DNA of 64,000 nt from contig NZ_BMKK01000006.1 in assembly GCF_014644295.1 (NCBI RefSeq), positions 310,001-374,000 on the forward strand, written 5' to 3'. How positions within the stretch are numbered: position 1 is the first letter of the stretch; each line of letters starts with the position of its first letter. The position numbers were made by a program, and so were the translations under genes. The notes beneath the pieces were generated by a model, which was not told the origin of the DNA, searched no databases, and saw only the letters and a list, made by a program, of their open reading frames with translations. The stretch is from Emticicia aquatilis (GTDB taxonomy: Bacteria; Bacteroidota; Bacteroidia; Cytophagales; Spirosomataceae). This document shows, one piece after another, positions 1-8,246 of this stretch.

Positions 1-987
1 TTTGATTTTCTCCAAAAAATCTTTCTTCAATTTCCATTTTGCATCGGGGTTTCTTCTTAAAACTCCTAAACCCGAACAGGGTACATCGAGCAAAAGGCGG
101 TCGGCACTTTCTTTTAATCTTTTGATGGTTTTTGCTTCAATCAATTTGATTTCTACATTGCCGATTCCGTTGCGTTTGGCTCGGCGTTGAAGTTCTTGAA
201 GTTTATAATCTTCTACGTCCATTGCTATTACTCGACCTTTATTTTGCATCAAAGTTGCCAAATGAAGCGTTTTTCCGCCCGCACCTGCACAGGCATCAAT
301 CACTCGCATACCTGCTTGCACATCAAGGTATTCGGCAATTAGCTGACTTCCCGCATCTTGTACTTCAAATAAGCCTTTTTTGAAAAGTTCGGTCGAAAAA
401 ACATTGGCTCGTTTGGGAAGCACCAAAGCATCTTGTACACTCGGCAATGTTTCGGTTTCGATACCGATTTCTCTAAACGACTTTTTCAGGTCTAATTTAT
501 TGGTTTTCAGTGTATTGGTTCGTAAAACTACGGGAGCCTGGAAATTCATGGCATGAAGTTCGGCTTCCCAATTTTCACCCAGTTCTTGTTCGCCAATAGC
601 ATCTATCCAATCGGGTACTGATTCTCTGATTTTTCTGATGCCTTTTGCTTCTTCGTTTCGGGCTAAAACTTCTTTGGCATTTATGGTCTTAAACTCCGCC
701 CATTCCGGTAATTTATCGCCTTGAATAACTCGCCAAGCGGCAAAAATCTGCCAAAATAATGCCTCTTCTTCCACTCTTACACAGTTGATATTTGCCACGA
801 ATTTCAGTAAACGCCACCAACGCACTATTTCGTAGGTGTTTTCGGCAATAAAAGCTCTATCTCGGCTGCCCCACTTTTTATTTGACTTCAAAACTTGCTC
901 AATGACCTTATCGGCCTGACGATTTTCGTTGAAAATCTGTTGTAGAGCAAAAACTATGGCTTCGACTAAAACTCGGTGATATTTCAT
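1..987 (-). CDS. RsmB/NOP-family rRNA (cytosine-C5) methyltransferase, 3' end beyond window
   Basis: The frame opens with ATG at 987 and runs without a stop to base 1, so about 329 residues are present and the C-terminus lies outside the window. The SAM-binding glycine motif DACAGAGGKT is encoded near 264-293 and the PCSGLGVLRRNPDAKW catalytic-cysteine motif near 30-77; together these define the NOL1/NOP2/Sun family, which methylates cytosine C5 in rRNA using S-adenosylmethionine. The N-terminal third resembles the RNA-binding region seen in RsmB-like proteins. Which rRNA position is modified cannot be told from sequence. It is transcribed away from the beta-lactamase gene to its right. Family assignment is firm; the exact orthologue is not. 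Confidence 0.9.
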   Translation of the reverse strand, partial: MKYHRVLVEAIVFALQQIFNENRQADKVIEQVLKSNKKWGSRDRAFIAENTYEIVRWWRLLKFVANINCVRVEEEALFWQIFAAWRVIQGDKLPEWAEFKTINAKEVLARNEEAKGIRKIRESVPDWIDAIGEQELGENWEAELHAMNFQAPVVLRTNTLKTNKLDLKKSFREIGIETETLPSVQDALVLPKRANVFSTELFKKGLFEVQDAGSQLIAEYLDVQAGMRVIDACAGAGGKTLHLATLMQNKGRVIAMDVEDYKLQELQRRAKRNGIGNVEIKLIEAKTIKRLKESADRLLLDVPCSGLGVLRRNPDAKWKLKKDFLEKIK

Positions 988-1111
988 AAAAAAACTCTTA
1001 AAATTTAAAGCAAAATTTCATCAGAAGAATCTCTGTTCGTCGGAGAATCTCTCGGTTTTGCTATCTATATTTGTAAACATTTCATCAAAATTAACCTTCT
1101 TTCTGCAAGCA

Positions 1112-1900
1112 ATGAAAAAAATCTTTTTTGCCAGCCTTTTTATTTGTTCGTTTTTTAGGATTTCTGCCCAAGAAGTGGTTGATTTTAGCCAGTATTTTAA
1201 AGAATACGACCTCGAAGGCGGATTTTTTCTGTATAACTACAAAACAAAAAGCTATCAAGTAAGCGATAAGACAGATTTTGTGCGAGCAACTTCGCCTGCT
1301 TCGACTTTCAAGATTCCAAATTCGTTGATTGCTTTGGAAGTTGGGGCTATAAAAGATGAAAACGAAGTAATCAAGTGGGATGGAGAGAAACGCTGGCTAC
1401 CTGTTTGGGACAAAGACCATGACCTAACCGAAGCCTACAAAAACTCAACGGTTTGGTTTTATCAGGAATTGGCTCGAAGAATTGGAGAAAAGAATTACAA
1501 TAAATATTTGAAAGCCTGCGACTACGGTAATAAGGATATTAGTGGTGGGCTTACTCAGTTTTGGTTGGGAAAGAGTTTGAAAATTTCGCCAAAAAATCAA
1601 ATTGAGTTTTTGGTAAAACTTTACGAAGAAAAATTACCATTCTCAAAACGTACGTTTGAAATCACGAAACGAGTGATGGTTCGTGAAAAAACGAATGATT
1701 ATACCTTGAGAGCCAAAACAGGAATGGCAACTGTTGATAAGGTAGATATTGGTTGGTTTGTGGGCTATGTAGAAAAACAAGACAATGTTTATTTTTTCGC
1801 TCTGCGAATGCAGAAGCCCGAAGAAAAGCAAATGCCCGAATTTGCTTCAAGACGCATCGAAATTACGACTAAAATCTTGAAGCAAATGGGCATCATGTAA
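1112..1900 (+). CDS. Class D (OXA-type) beta-lactamase
   Basis: A 262-residue serine beta-lactamase with a signal peptide ending in the SAQ region near residue 20, so exported to the periplasm. All four class D landmarks are visible: STFK at 64-67 (catalytic serine and the lysine that is carbamylated in this class), STV at 112-114 (the SxV motif), YGN at 138-140 and KTG at 202-204, followed by a GWFVG segment. The ATG at 1112 is chosen over an in-frame upstream start at 1058 because the signal peptide begins there. It stands alone between oppositely oriented genes with no resistance island, integron or IS around it, which suggests a resident chromosomal enzyme. Substrate spectrum cannot be judged. 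Confidence 0.95.
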   Translation: MKKIFFASLFICSFFRISAQEVVDFSQYFKEYDLEGGFFLYNYKTKSYQVSDKTDFVRATSPASTFKIPNSLIALEVGAIKDENEVIKWDGEKRWLPVWDKDHDLTEAYKNSTVWFYQELARRIGEKNYNKYLKACDYGNKDISGGLTQFWLGKSLKISPKNQIEFLVKLYEEKLPFSKRTFEITKRVMVREKTNDYTLRAKTGMATVDKVDIGWFVGYVEKQDNVYFFALRMQKPEEKQMPEFASRRIEITTKILKQMGIM

Positions 1901-1907
1901 TCTAAAA

Positions 1908-2486
1908 TTACTCAATCGTAACGTAACCCCAGTTTTCGCCCGAACGAATACGGTTTAATTGCGTATGCGTTATACCAAACTGTTTGGCTATCATTTTCAG
2001 ACGAGTATTTTCATTTTGAAGCATCTTCTTAATCATTTTAACCTTGGTTTCGGTTAATTTATAATTTTTCGTACGCTTCGGGATTGGCTTATTTATAACA
2101 GCGGGATTTTCTCGGTTGTGTGCAACCATCTCATCTTTTGTAACCCATTTAAGGTTTTCGAAATGATTACTTTGTTTATCGAAATCAAGATGTATCACAA
2201 ATTTGTGGTCAGGGCTGGTTTTTGGAACAAAATTCTCAGCCACGAGTTTGTGGACATATCTATTAAACGATTTCCCTTTGGGCAAACGAATATTCAACGA
2301 CTTGTAGCCTTGAATCACCGACCCTTTAATAACCTCACCTTTTTCGTTGTTCTGAAAACTTCTCAAACGGCCAAAGTTTGAAACTTCATAACGAGGTGGG
2401 TTTTCGACTCCTTCAACATCTATTATGATAGGAATCCATTTTTCAGCCCAAAGAGTTTTTTTTTCACTATTCATACCATTGCTCAT
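1908..2486 (-). CDS. NUMOD4 / HNH-like protein with C-terminal helix-turn-helix
   Basis: 192 residues. The N-terminus has the NUMOD4 signature (WIPI...YEVSNFGRLRSF, residues about 17-47), normally found in intron- or phage-linked homing endonucleases. The middle matches an HNH nuclease fold: a histidine in YVHKLVAENF and then IHLDFDKQSNHFENLKWVT, where the usual asparagine before the second histidine is isoleucine and the usual glycine is phenylalanine. The C-terminus (about 140-190) looks like a DNA-binding helix-turn-helix. The altered HNH core suggests weak or lost nuclease activity. It is free-standing, with no intron or phage gene nearby. Translation could also begin at the internal ATG 12 bases downstream. 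Confidence 0.75.
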   Translation of the reverse strand: MSNGMNSEKKTLWAEKWIPIIIDVEGVENPPRYEVSNFGRLRSFQNNEKGEVIKGSVIQGYKSLNIRLPKGKSFNRYVHKLVAENFVPKTSPDHKFVIHLDFDKQSNHFENLKWVTKDEMVAHNRENPAVINKPIPKRTKNYKLTETKVKMIKKMLQNENTRLKMIAKQFGITHTQLNRIRSGENWGYVTIE

Positions 2487-2592
2487 AACGGTTCGAAATT
2501 AATAGAAGGATTATATTCATAATAGGTAAACTCTTTGGGTTAGGTTTTTATTAGGAAATAAACCTCTACAAATTTGTCAGTTACGACAAAAC

Positions 2593-3492
2593 CTACAACC
2601 CACTTACTTCTTCATAAGCAGCTTGCAGACTTCGTTGAATACCATCTCCTTGCATTTCGGTAACACCCGGAATCGCTGTTGTTTTCAAGAACTCTTCCTT
2701 CGTTTTACCCGATTTTACTTCCTTTTCGGTATATACGAGAAGTTGGCTTAGATAGTTTTGAAAAACTTTAATATCTTCTTTTGTTCCTGTAATTTTTTCT
2801 GGGTCGAAGGCATGACCGAATACGAAAAGCGTTTCGTTATCGAATGTCGTGAGAGCTTTATCAAGCACCGAAATCCAGCTTTTAATAGATGCTCCAGCGG
2901 CACGGTCAACAAACGGATAACGACGATTAAAAACTAAATCGCCCGTGTGAACGATATTGGCTTGTTCGAAATGGATAAAACTATCGCCGTTTGTGTGTCC
3001 AGCTCCAAAATAATGAGCTTTAATGCTTTCTTTACCTACCTTTTGTTTCCAAGTATCAGAAAACGTAACATCAGGATAAAGCTGCTTATCTTCGGTTTTT
3101 TGTTTTTGTGCTGTCTCTTTTTGGTTTTTCAAAGAATTTTCGTGAGCAACAACGTGTTCGACTAAGCCTTTGAAAGAAATATTTCCGCCCGAATGGTCGC
3201 CGTGGTGATGCGTGTTGATTAAGAGTTGAATCGGTTTTTCGGAAAGCTTTTTCAATTCATCAATCAAATGTTTCGATTGGTCAGGAAATTGCGAATCGAC
3301 AACCGCAAAACCTTTGTTAGTATTTAAGTAAGCAATTGTGCCACCTCTTTCGGTAAAAACCCCTACTCCACCACGTAACTCTCGCATTTTGTAAGGATTT
3401 TCGGCCAACATATTTGCCAATAAGCTTTTGCCCGAAAGAGCTAATGTCCCGAGGGTTAAACCCGAAGTTTGAATAAAATTTCTGCGATTCAT
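2593..3492 (-). CDS. MBL-fold metallo-hydrolase with Tat-type signal
   Basis: 299 residues starting MNRRNF, with a twin-arginine leader followed by a hydrophobic stretch (about 9-26), implying folded export across the inner membrane. The zinc-binding HHHGDH motif is at 95-100, followed by GAGHTNGD and HTGD elements typical of the metallo-beta-lactamase fold. A longer reading to 3537 would put 15 residues before the twin-arginine leader and is less likely. Many such Tat-exported proteins are annotated as MBL hydrolases of unknown substrate; nothing here identifies a true carbapenemase. Its neighbour 3654-4466 is a second MBL-fold protein, but the two share little beyond the fold and the second has no signal peptide. 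Confidence 0.88.
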   Translation of the reverse strand: MNRRNFIQTSGLTLGTLALSGKSLLANMLAENPYKMRELRGGVGVFTERGGTIAYLNTNKGFAVVDSQFPDQSKHLIDELKKLSEKPIQLLINTHHHGDHSGGNISFKGLVEHVVAHENSLKNQKETAQKQKTEDKQLYPDVTFSDTWKQKVGKESIKAHYFGAGHTNGDSFIHFEQANIVHTGDLVFNRRYPFVDRAAGASIKSWISVLDKALTTFDNETLFVFGHAFDPEKITGTKEDIKVFQNYLSQLLVYTEKEVKSGKTKEEFLKTTAIPGVTEMQGDGIQRSLQAAYEEVSGL

Positions 3493-3653
3493 AGCTTTGT
3501 TTTTTAGTTTAGAGAATAAATAAGTGCTGACGCACAATGGATAATGTATAATTGAAAATGTATAATGCTAATCACCAGCAAGTTACAATGATTTGTTTAT
3601 ATGATTTACTCAGGCGAAACACTTTGTTAGTATTTTAAGCGAATAGATATTTT

Positions 3654-4466
3654 TCAAGATTTATTTAATGCCGCTTCAATCATATATTCTATTGAAACAT
3701 CATTTGAGAGCAAAAGTTTTAGCAAGCTATTTTCTCGAAACCTCATGGCCTTCATGATTTCTTTCGTATTCAAGCCTTTTTGTTGAAAATATTGGGCTTT
3801 TCCTGCAAAATCCTCAAAATATTGAAGTTTCTGAGCCAGCATTTTCTTGCCATCTTTTAGTCGTGGATGATGTCCACAAAACAATACATCAAAATCATAA
3901 GTCAATATTTTACGAAAAGCCTCAACCTGTGGCCAAAACTGCTCACCTTTACGAAAAACACGAATTTTTACGCCCACATACAAATCACCCGAAAAAAGCC
4001 AGCCATTTTCTTTTTCCAGAAAAACAGTGTGGTCGTCGGCGTGGCCTGGGGTAAAAATTGGTAAAAGTTTATGATTCGGTGTTTCGATAATAGCTTCAAA
4101 ATCAGACATTTTCTCTCGAAACGGCTTTATTTTTCCGAAAAGAAATTTTTCGTAGGGCAGAATTTCAAAACCTTGACGGAGTTTTTCTTGCGTGAACGGG
4201 TGTGCGTAAACTTGAGCATTATGAAGTTTGGCAAGCTTGGCAGTATTGGCCGAATGGTCTTCGTGCCAGTGCGTAAGCAAAATCTTATCAATTTGCTTAT
4301 TTTGAAAGGCTTTCAGTACTTTTTCTTGACAGTTGGTTTGGGCGGTGTCAATCAGCACATTATCAATAAGATAGCAATAAACACTCAACCACGGCTTGCC
4401 AATGGGCGAATATCCAAAGCGAAACATTTCGACATCGGCAAATTTTTGATGTTTTAAGTATTGCAT
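3654..4466 (-). CDS. Cytoplasmic MBL-fold metallo-hydrolase
   Basis: 270 residues without a signal peptide. The zinc ligands are visible as HWHEDH at 66-71, then FTPGHADDHT and SGDLYVG further on and GHHP near the C-terminus, consistent with a two-metal hydrolase of the glyoxalase II/LACTB2 type. The C-terminal part after the MBL domain is helical and resembles the small winged-helix-like extension of LACTB2-like proteins. It lies downstream of recG on the same strand, separated by 93 bases that contain a strong hairpin, so co-transcription with recG is doubtful. The substrate is unknown. Confidence 0.85.
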   Translation of the reverse strand: MQYLKHQKFADVEMFRFGYSPIGKPWLSVYCYLIDNVLIDTAQTNCQEKVLKAFQNKQIDKILLTHWHEDHSANTAKLAKLHNAQVYAHPFTQEKLRQGFEILPYEKFLFGKIKPFREKMSDFEAIIETPNHKLLPIFTPGHADDHTVFLEKENGWLFSGDLYVGVKIRVFRKGEQFWPQVEAFRKILTYDFDVLFCGHHPRLKDGKKMLAQKLQYFEDFAGKAQYFQQKGLNTKEIMKAMRFRENSLLKLLLSNDVSIEYMIEAALNKS

Positions 4467-4499
4467 GGGTTGGTTGATGAAGGTAAATTAGAATTGGGT

Positions 4500-4545
4500 C
4501 TTTGGTTTCGGTGTCTTCGACTCCGCTCAGACACCGAAACCAAAG
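4500..4545. repeat. Constant-loop hairpin copy 1 (GAGCGNAGTCGA family)
   Basis: Perfect 16-bp inverted repeat: CTTTGGTTTCGGTGTC (4500-4515) and GACACCGAAACCAAAG (4530-4545), enclosing the 14-base loop TTCGACTCCGCTCA, whose complement is TGAGCGGAGTCGAA. The same loop, with different stems, recurs at four other intergenic places in this window. Position between recG and the MBL gene fits a transcription terminator, although no long T-run follows on either strand. Confidence 0.85.
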
Positions 4546-4559
4546 ACATATCGAAACAA

Positions 4560-6665
4560 TCAACTAATTCGACTCCAGTTAGTTTCATTACTCCGTAAAG
4601 CGTTTACGTGTTGCTTAATCGGCTGATTTTCAGTCGATTCCAATTCTGGGTCGTTGTCCAGAATTTCCATAACTGCCTCACGGGCGTATTTCAGAATCTC
4701 GCCATCTTTGGCCAAATCCGCCACTTTTAGGTCGAGCATTCCACTTTGTTGTGTGCCAGCCATATCGCCTGGTCCACGCAACGATAAATCTACTTCCGAA
4801 ATCTCAAAACCGTTGTTGGTTCTGACCATCGTATCAATTCGGAGGCGAGTATCTTTACCCAGTTTATGGTCGGTCATTAGAATACAATATGATTGCTCAG
4901 CTCCACGCCCCACACGACCACGCAACTGGTGTAATTGCGAAAGCCCAAACCGATTGGCACTTTCAATCAACATCACCGAGGCATTTGGCACGTCAACGCC
5001 TACTTCAATAACCGTAGTCGCCACCAAAATCTCGGTTTCTTTATTCTTGAAACGCTGCATTTCGTAGTCTTTTTCTTTCCAGCCCATTTTTCCGTGTACA
5101 ATACTTAGAGCGTATTCTGGAAAAGCCCTCGCAATACTTTCATAGCCATCCATGAGGTTTTTCACGGTCATGGTTTCTGACTCTTCGATGAGCGGATACA
5201 CAATATACACTTGTCGGCCTTTCTGAATTTCACTTCTCAGAAACTCAAAAACTCGCAGGCGGTCAGAGTCATATTTATGCAGTGTTTTGATAGGTTTTCT
5301 ACCCTTCGGAAGTTCGTCAATGATAGAAATATCCAAATCTCCGTAAAGTGTCATGGCCAACGTTCGTGGAATCGGCGTGGCGGTCATCACCAAAATATGC
5401 GGCCTAAAGTTTTGGTTTTTCTCCCAAAGTTTGGCTCGTTGGGCTACGCCAAAACGGTGCTGCTCGTCAATCACACAAAGACCAAGGTTTTTAAACTGAA
5501 CGTGGTCTTCGAGTAAAGCATGTGTGCCGACAATGATATTAATGCTACCATCGAGCAAGCCCGCATCAATGATTCGGCGTTGTTTTTTTCCGACCGAGCC
5601 CGTGAGTTCAACAATTTTGAGGCCCATCAAATCGGCAAATTTTTTCAGACCCGTATAATGTTGGTCAGAAAGAATTTCGGTTGGAGCCATCAAACACGCT
5701 TGAGCATCATTATCAAGAGCCAACAGCATCGTAATAAACGCTACGATTGTTTTCCCACTACCTACATCGCCTTGTAGTAGGCGGTTCATCTGCTTTCCCG
5801 AACGCATATCATGAAAAATCTCCCGAATCACTTTCTTTTGTGCATTGGTTAAATCAAACGGAAGATAATTTTGGTAAAAATCGGTTAGTAGTTTAGTTTT
5901 ATCAAAAACCTGTCCTGCGTAGTCGTGTCGGCGAATGAGTTTTTGTTTAATCAATCGAAACTGATTGTAGAATAACTCTTCAAACTTCAAGCGTCGTTGG
6001 GCTTGGCGAAGTGCCTCCTGATTGAGCGGCAAATGAATATGATAGATAGCTTCTTGCTTAGAAATCAGCCGAAACTTCTGCACCAACGGAGCAGGCAGAG
6101 TTTCTCTAATATTCGTAACGGCCGATTCGAGCAAAGTTCGCATCCAACGGCTAATTTGCTTACTATCAATGTATTTCTTACGAAGTTTATCGGTCAATGA
6201 ATAAACAGGCTGAAAATATCCACCACGTTCATTCTCGGCAGTAAGCACGTCCATATCGGGGTGCGTAATTTGCCATTTACTGCCAAACGAACTTGGTTTG
6301 CCATAAACAATATAATCACCTTGGAGGCGAAGGTTTTTCTCAACCCATGTAATACCCTGAAACCATGTAAGTTCTAAAACGCCCGTGCCATCGGTAAACT
6401 GCCCAACCAATCGGGCCTTTGCTCCCTCACCTATTTTCTCCCACGAACGCAACCTACCTTTGATTTGGGCGGCAAACATTCCGTCGTGTAAATCGCAGAT
6501 TCTATGAAATTGTGTGCGGTCTTCGTGGCGAAAGGGATAATACTCTATCAGGTCACCAAATGTAAAGATATTCAACTCCTTGTTGAGAATCTCGCCTTTC
6601 GATGGCCCCACACCCTTTAAATACTCAATTTTAGTGTCAAAAAAAGATATTCTACGCTCGCTCAT
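4560..6665 (-). CDS. recG: ATP-dependent DNA helicase RecG
   Basis: 701 residues, a normal length for RecG. The N-terminal wedge/OB domain is followed by a superfamily 2 helicase: Walker A GDVGSGKT near residue 300, DEQHRFG (motif II) near 395, TATPIPRTL (motif III) near 420 and QLRGRVGRG (motif VI) near 580. RecG reverses stalled forks and migrates branched DNA during recombination and repair. The start MSERRISFF gives the expected N-terminus. The promoter region is shared back-to-back with the tRNA-His locus. A second member of the same helicase group, Mfd, lies at 51.5-54.9 kb. Confidence 0.97.
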   Translation of the reverse strand: MSERRISFFDTKIEYLKGVGPSKGEILNKELNIFTFGDLIEYYPFRHEDRTQFHRICDLHDGMFAAQIKGRLRSWEKIGEGAKARLVGQFTDGTGVLELTWFQGITWVEKNLRLQGDYIVYGKPSSFGSKWQITHPDMDVLTAENERGGYFQPVYSLTDKLRKKYIDSKQISRWMRTLLESAVTNIRETLPAPLVQKFRLISKQEAIYHIHLPLNQEALRQAQRRLKFEELFYNQFRLIKQKLIRRHDYAGQVFDKTKLLTDFYQNYLPFDLTNAQKKVIREIFHDMRSGKQMNRLLQGDVGSGKTIVAFITMLLALDNDAQACLMAPTEILSDQHYTGLKKFADLMGLKIVELTGSVGKKQRRIIDAGLLDGSINIIVGTHALLEDHVQFKNLGLCVIDEQHRFGVAQRAKLWEKNQNFRPHILVMTATPIPRTLAMTLYGDLDISIIDELPKGRKPIKTLHKYDSDRLRVFEFLRSEIQKGRQVYIVYPLIEESETMTVKNLMDGYESIARAFPEYALSIVHGKMGWKEKDYEMQRFKNKETEILVATTVIEVGVDVPNASVMLIESANRFGLSQLHQLRGRVGRGAEQSYCILMTDHKLGKDTRLRIDTMVRTNNGFEISEVDLSLRGPGDMAGTQQSGMLDLKVADLAKDGEILKYAREAVMEILDNDPELESTENQPIKQHVNALRSNETNWSRIS

Positions 6666-6706
6666 GTCTCGAAGTTAGCAGGTTCAATAAATTTGAGCAA
6701 ATTTTT

Positions 6707-6737
6707 TTTGAGAAATAAAAAAATACCTCTACCTTTG
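6707..6737 (+). promoter_or_regulatory. Bacteroidota-type promoter of the tRNA-His locus
   Basis: TTTG at 6707-6710 and TACCTTTG at 6730-6737 are separated by 19 bases, an exact fit to the Bacteroidota housekeeping promoter (TTTG-N19-TAnnTTTG). Transcription should begin about seven bases after the second element, near 6744. This means the precursor RNA would first contain the broken tRNA-like segment at 6756-6807 and then the intact tRNA-His. Confidence 0.7.
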
Positions 6738-6755
6738 CAATCTCAAATACGAGAC

Positions 6756-6807
6756 GGAGGTTGTAGCTCACAAAACGTTTGCCGGTCAGTTAGAGCATCG
6801 GTTTGTG
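6756..6807 (+). pseudogene. Partial 5' copy of tRNA-His, interrupted
   Basis: The segment repeats the first 15 bases of the intact gene (GGAGGTTGTAGCTCA), then has an extra block of about 14 bases (6771-6784), then continues with GTCAGTTAGAGCATCGG and TTTGTG, which match the D-arm and anticodon arm apart from one base. It stops just past the GTG anticodon, so the 3' half is missing and no cloverleaf can form. It lies between the promoter and the intact gene. Confidence 0.75.
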
Positions 6808-6825
6808 AATTAGAACTTACAATAT

Positions 6826-6903
6826 GGAGGTTGTAGCTCAGTCGGTTAGAGCATCGGTTTGTGGTACCGAGGGTCGTGGGTTCGAGCCCCATCTACCTCC
6901 CCA
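6826..6903 (+). tRNA. tRNA-His (GTG anticodon)
   Basis: A full cloverleaf can be drawn. An extra G at -1 (6826) faces discriminator C (6900), the hallmark of tRNA-His. The acceptor arm GAGGTTG pairs with CTACCTC apart from one T-T mismatch. The D-arm begins TAGCTC, the anticodon stem TCGGT/ACCGA encloses loop TTGTGGT with anticodon GTG, and the T-arm GTGGG-TTCGAGC-CCCAT is intact. CCA is encoded at 6901-6903. A terminator follows immediately. Confidence 0.95.
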
Positions 6904-6908
6904 GAAAA

Positions 6909-6936
6909 GGTTTACTTGAAAAAGTAAGCCTTTTTT
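6909..6936 (+). terminator. Terminator after tRNA-His (first copy)
   Basis: GGTTTACTT and AAGTAAGCC form a 9-bp stem with one G-T pair around GAAA, followed by a T-run. The same hairpin, with the same flanking GTTTTTAGGCATTTT, appears again at 7047-7075, showing that the terminator was duplicated with part of the tRNA. Confidence 0.8.
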
Positions 6937-6954
6937 CGTTTTTAGGCATTTTTA

Positions 6955-7040
6955 GGTACCGTGGGTCGTGGACGGTGCGACGGTACGCTTCGAGCCCTAT
7001 GACTGCGTGTCCCGAACAGCGTGTTCCGCTACCTCCCCAA
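6955..7040 (+). pseudogene. Partial 3' copy of tRNA-His with two inserted blocks
   Basis: The sequence GGTACCG...GGGTCGTGG, TTCGAGCCC and CTACCTCCCCA matches the anticodon-stem-to-CCA half of the intact tRNA-His in order, but with a GC-rich block of about 17 bases (6972-6988) before TTCGAGCCC and another of about 31 bases (6998-7028) after it. The second block holds the small palindrome GAACA-GCG-TGTTC. With no 5' half it cannot be a tRNA. Confidence 0.75.
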
Positions 7041-7046
7041 GAAAAA

Positions 7047-7075
7047 GGTTTACTTGAAAAAGTAAGCCTTTTTTT
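7047..7075 (+). terminator. Terminator after tRNA-His locus (second copy)
   Basis: Same stem GGTTTACTT/AAGTAAGCC as at 6909-6930, followed by seven Ts. It ends the duplicated tRNA unit. Confidence 0.75.
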
Positions 7076-7199
7076 GTTTTTAGGCATTTTGTGATTGATA
7101 TATGCAAAAGATTTGTAGAGCTTTTAGAAAGTTATCAAATCTTCACTTTTTTTTGTTTTATAATTTTCACTAAATTGTCGCCCAATAACTATCTATACA

Positions 7200-8240
7200 A
7201 TGTACAAAATACTAACCTTTCTATTCATCTCTACACAAATCTTTGCTCAGACATTTAAACAAAAAATTATTGATGAGTGGGTCAAAGATAATATTTCGCT
7301 CTATGATGGCAGCCCAATTCTGAAAGACGATATTCGGAATATGCAGTTACGCTATACTTTCATGCCTAACGATTCTTTTCGAGTAACTATCAACGGCAAA
7401 ACAGGCGAAAGTACGTACAAAGTTAAAAACGACACGTTGTATTTTGGAAAAGACATTGCTTTCAAGATTGAACGCTTAGATGATATAAAACTTGTCTTTC
7501 GAGCGATTAATTTAGACTCGGTCAGTCAGTCGAAAGCCTTGAGGTTCTCTTTTATTCCTGCTCGTTTTCATAATTTAGGTTTTACGCCCCAAACGTATCG
7601 AACAAAAGGTCAAGATACTATTTATGTTTCTAAGCATAATTATCTTGAACCATTTTTTATGGATGCCGATAGGTCGGCTTCTCAGTTTATTTCCGATAAC
7701 TTCTTTTTTCCCGAATACAAAGCGGGTAATTTTTATACCCGATTCATTATTACCAAACAAGGTGAGGTTAAGGGAATCGAGGTCTTAGAAAGTACCCACG
7801 AAAATTATAACAAGCAGTTAATAAAAGCCATTAAATCAACCGCAGGAAAATGGAAACCTGCCGTATGGGACGGAAAACCTATAAATACTGAAATCAATAT
7901 GGGTTTTGATATGGGTTGGAGCGAAAAAATGAGCCTAAAAAGCGGCGAGAGTATCGCAAAAAAAGATACGATTGATGAAAATGAGTCGAATTATTATTTG
8001 ATGCAAGGAAATATCTATGTAGAAGCAAAAAAATACACATTGGCAATCAAAGAACTTACAAAGAGTATTGCTTTAGACCCACTAAATATTGATGCTTACT
8101 ACGCTCGTGCAGCGGTTTATGCTCTCACAAAAGACGTTCAGAAAATGTGTGTAGATTTACAGCAACTCAAAAATATGCAACAAGCCAAAGGAACAGCACT
8201 TTGGAATAAATTTTGCCAAGACAAGAAAAATCAAAAATAA
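7200..8240 (+). CDS. Exported protein with TonB-C-like domain and TPR
   Basis: 346 residues with a signal peptide ending at FAQ (about residue 17). Residues about 180-240 (FITKQGEVKGIEVLES... KWKPAVWDGKPINTEINM) match the C-terminal domain of TonB-type energy transducers. The C-terminal 80 residues form tetratricopeptide repeats (NYYLMQGNIYVEAKKYTLAIKELTKSI is a clear TPR helix pair). Without a TonB-like membrane anchor it probably does not energise transport itself; Bacteroidota use such domains widely in periplasmic proteins of unknown role. The next gene (NamZ) begins 7 bases downstream, suggesting an operon. Confidence 0.75.
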   Translation: MYKILTFLFISTQIFAQTFKQKIIDEWVKDNISLYDGSPILKDDIRNMQLRYTFMPNDSFRVTINGKTGESTYKVKNDTLYFGKDIAFKIERLDDIKLVFRAINLDSVSQSKALRFSFIPARFHNLGFTPQTYRTKGQDTIYVSKHNYLEPFFMDADRSASQFISDNFFFPEYKAGNFYTRFIITKQGEVKGIEVLESTHENYNKQLIKAIKSTAGKWKPAVWDGKPINTEINMGFDMGWSEKMSLKSGESIAKKDTIDENESNYYLMQGNIYVEAKKYTLAIKELTKSIALDPLNIDAYYARAAVYALTKDVQKMCVDLQQLKNMQQAKGTALWNKFCQDKKNQK

Positions 8241-8246
8241 GCGGCA

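Noticed and set aside
2593-4466. A pair of carbapenemase-type metallo-beta-lactamases
   Set aside because: Only the general MBL fold and HxHxDH motif are shown; nothing in the sequence points to class B antibiotic hydrolysis.
6756-7040. Three tRNA genes in a row
   Set aside because: Only the middle segment folds into a complete cloverleaf; the outer two each contain one half of the tRNA plus inserted blocks.
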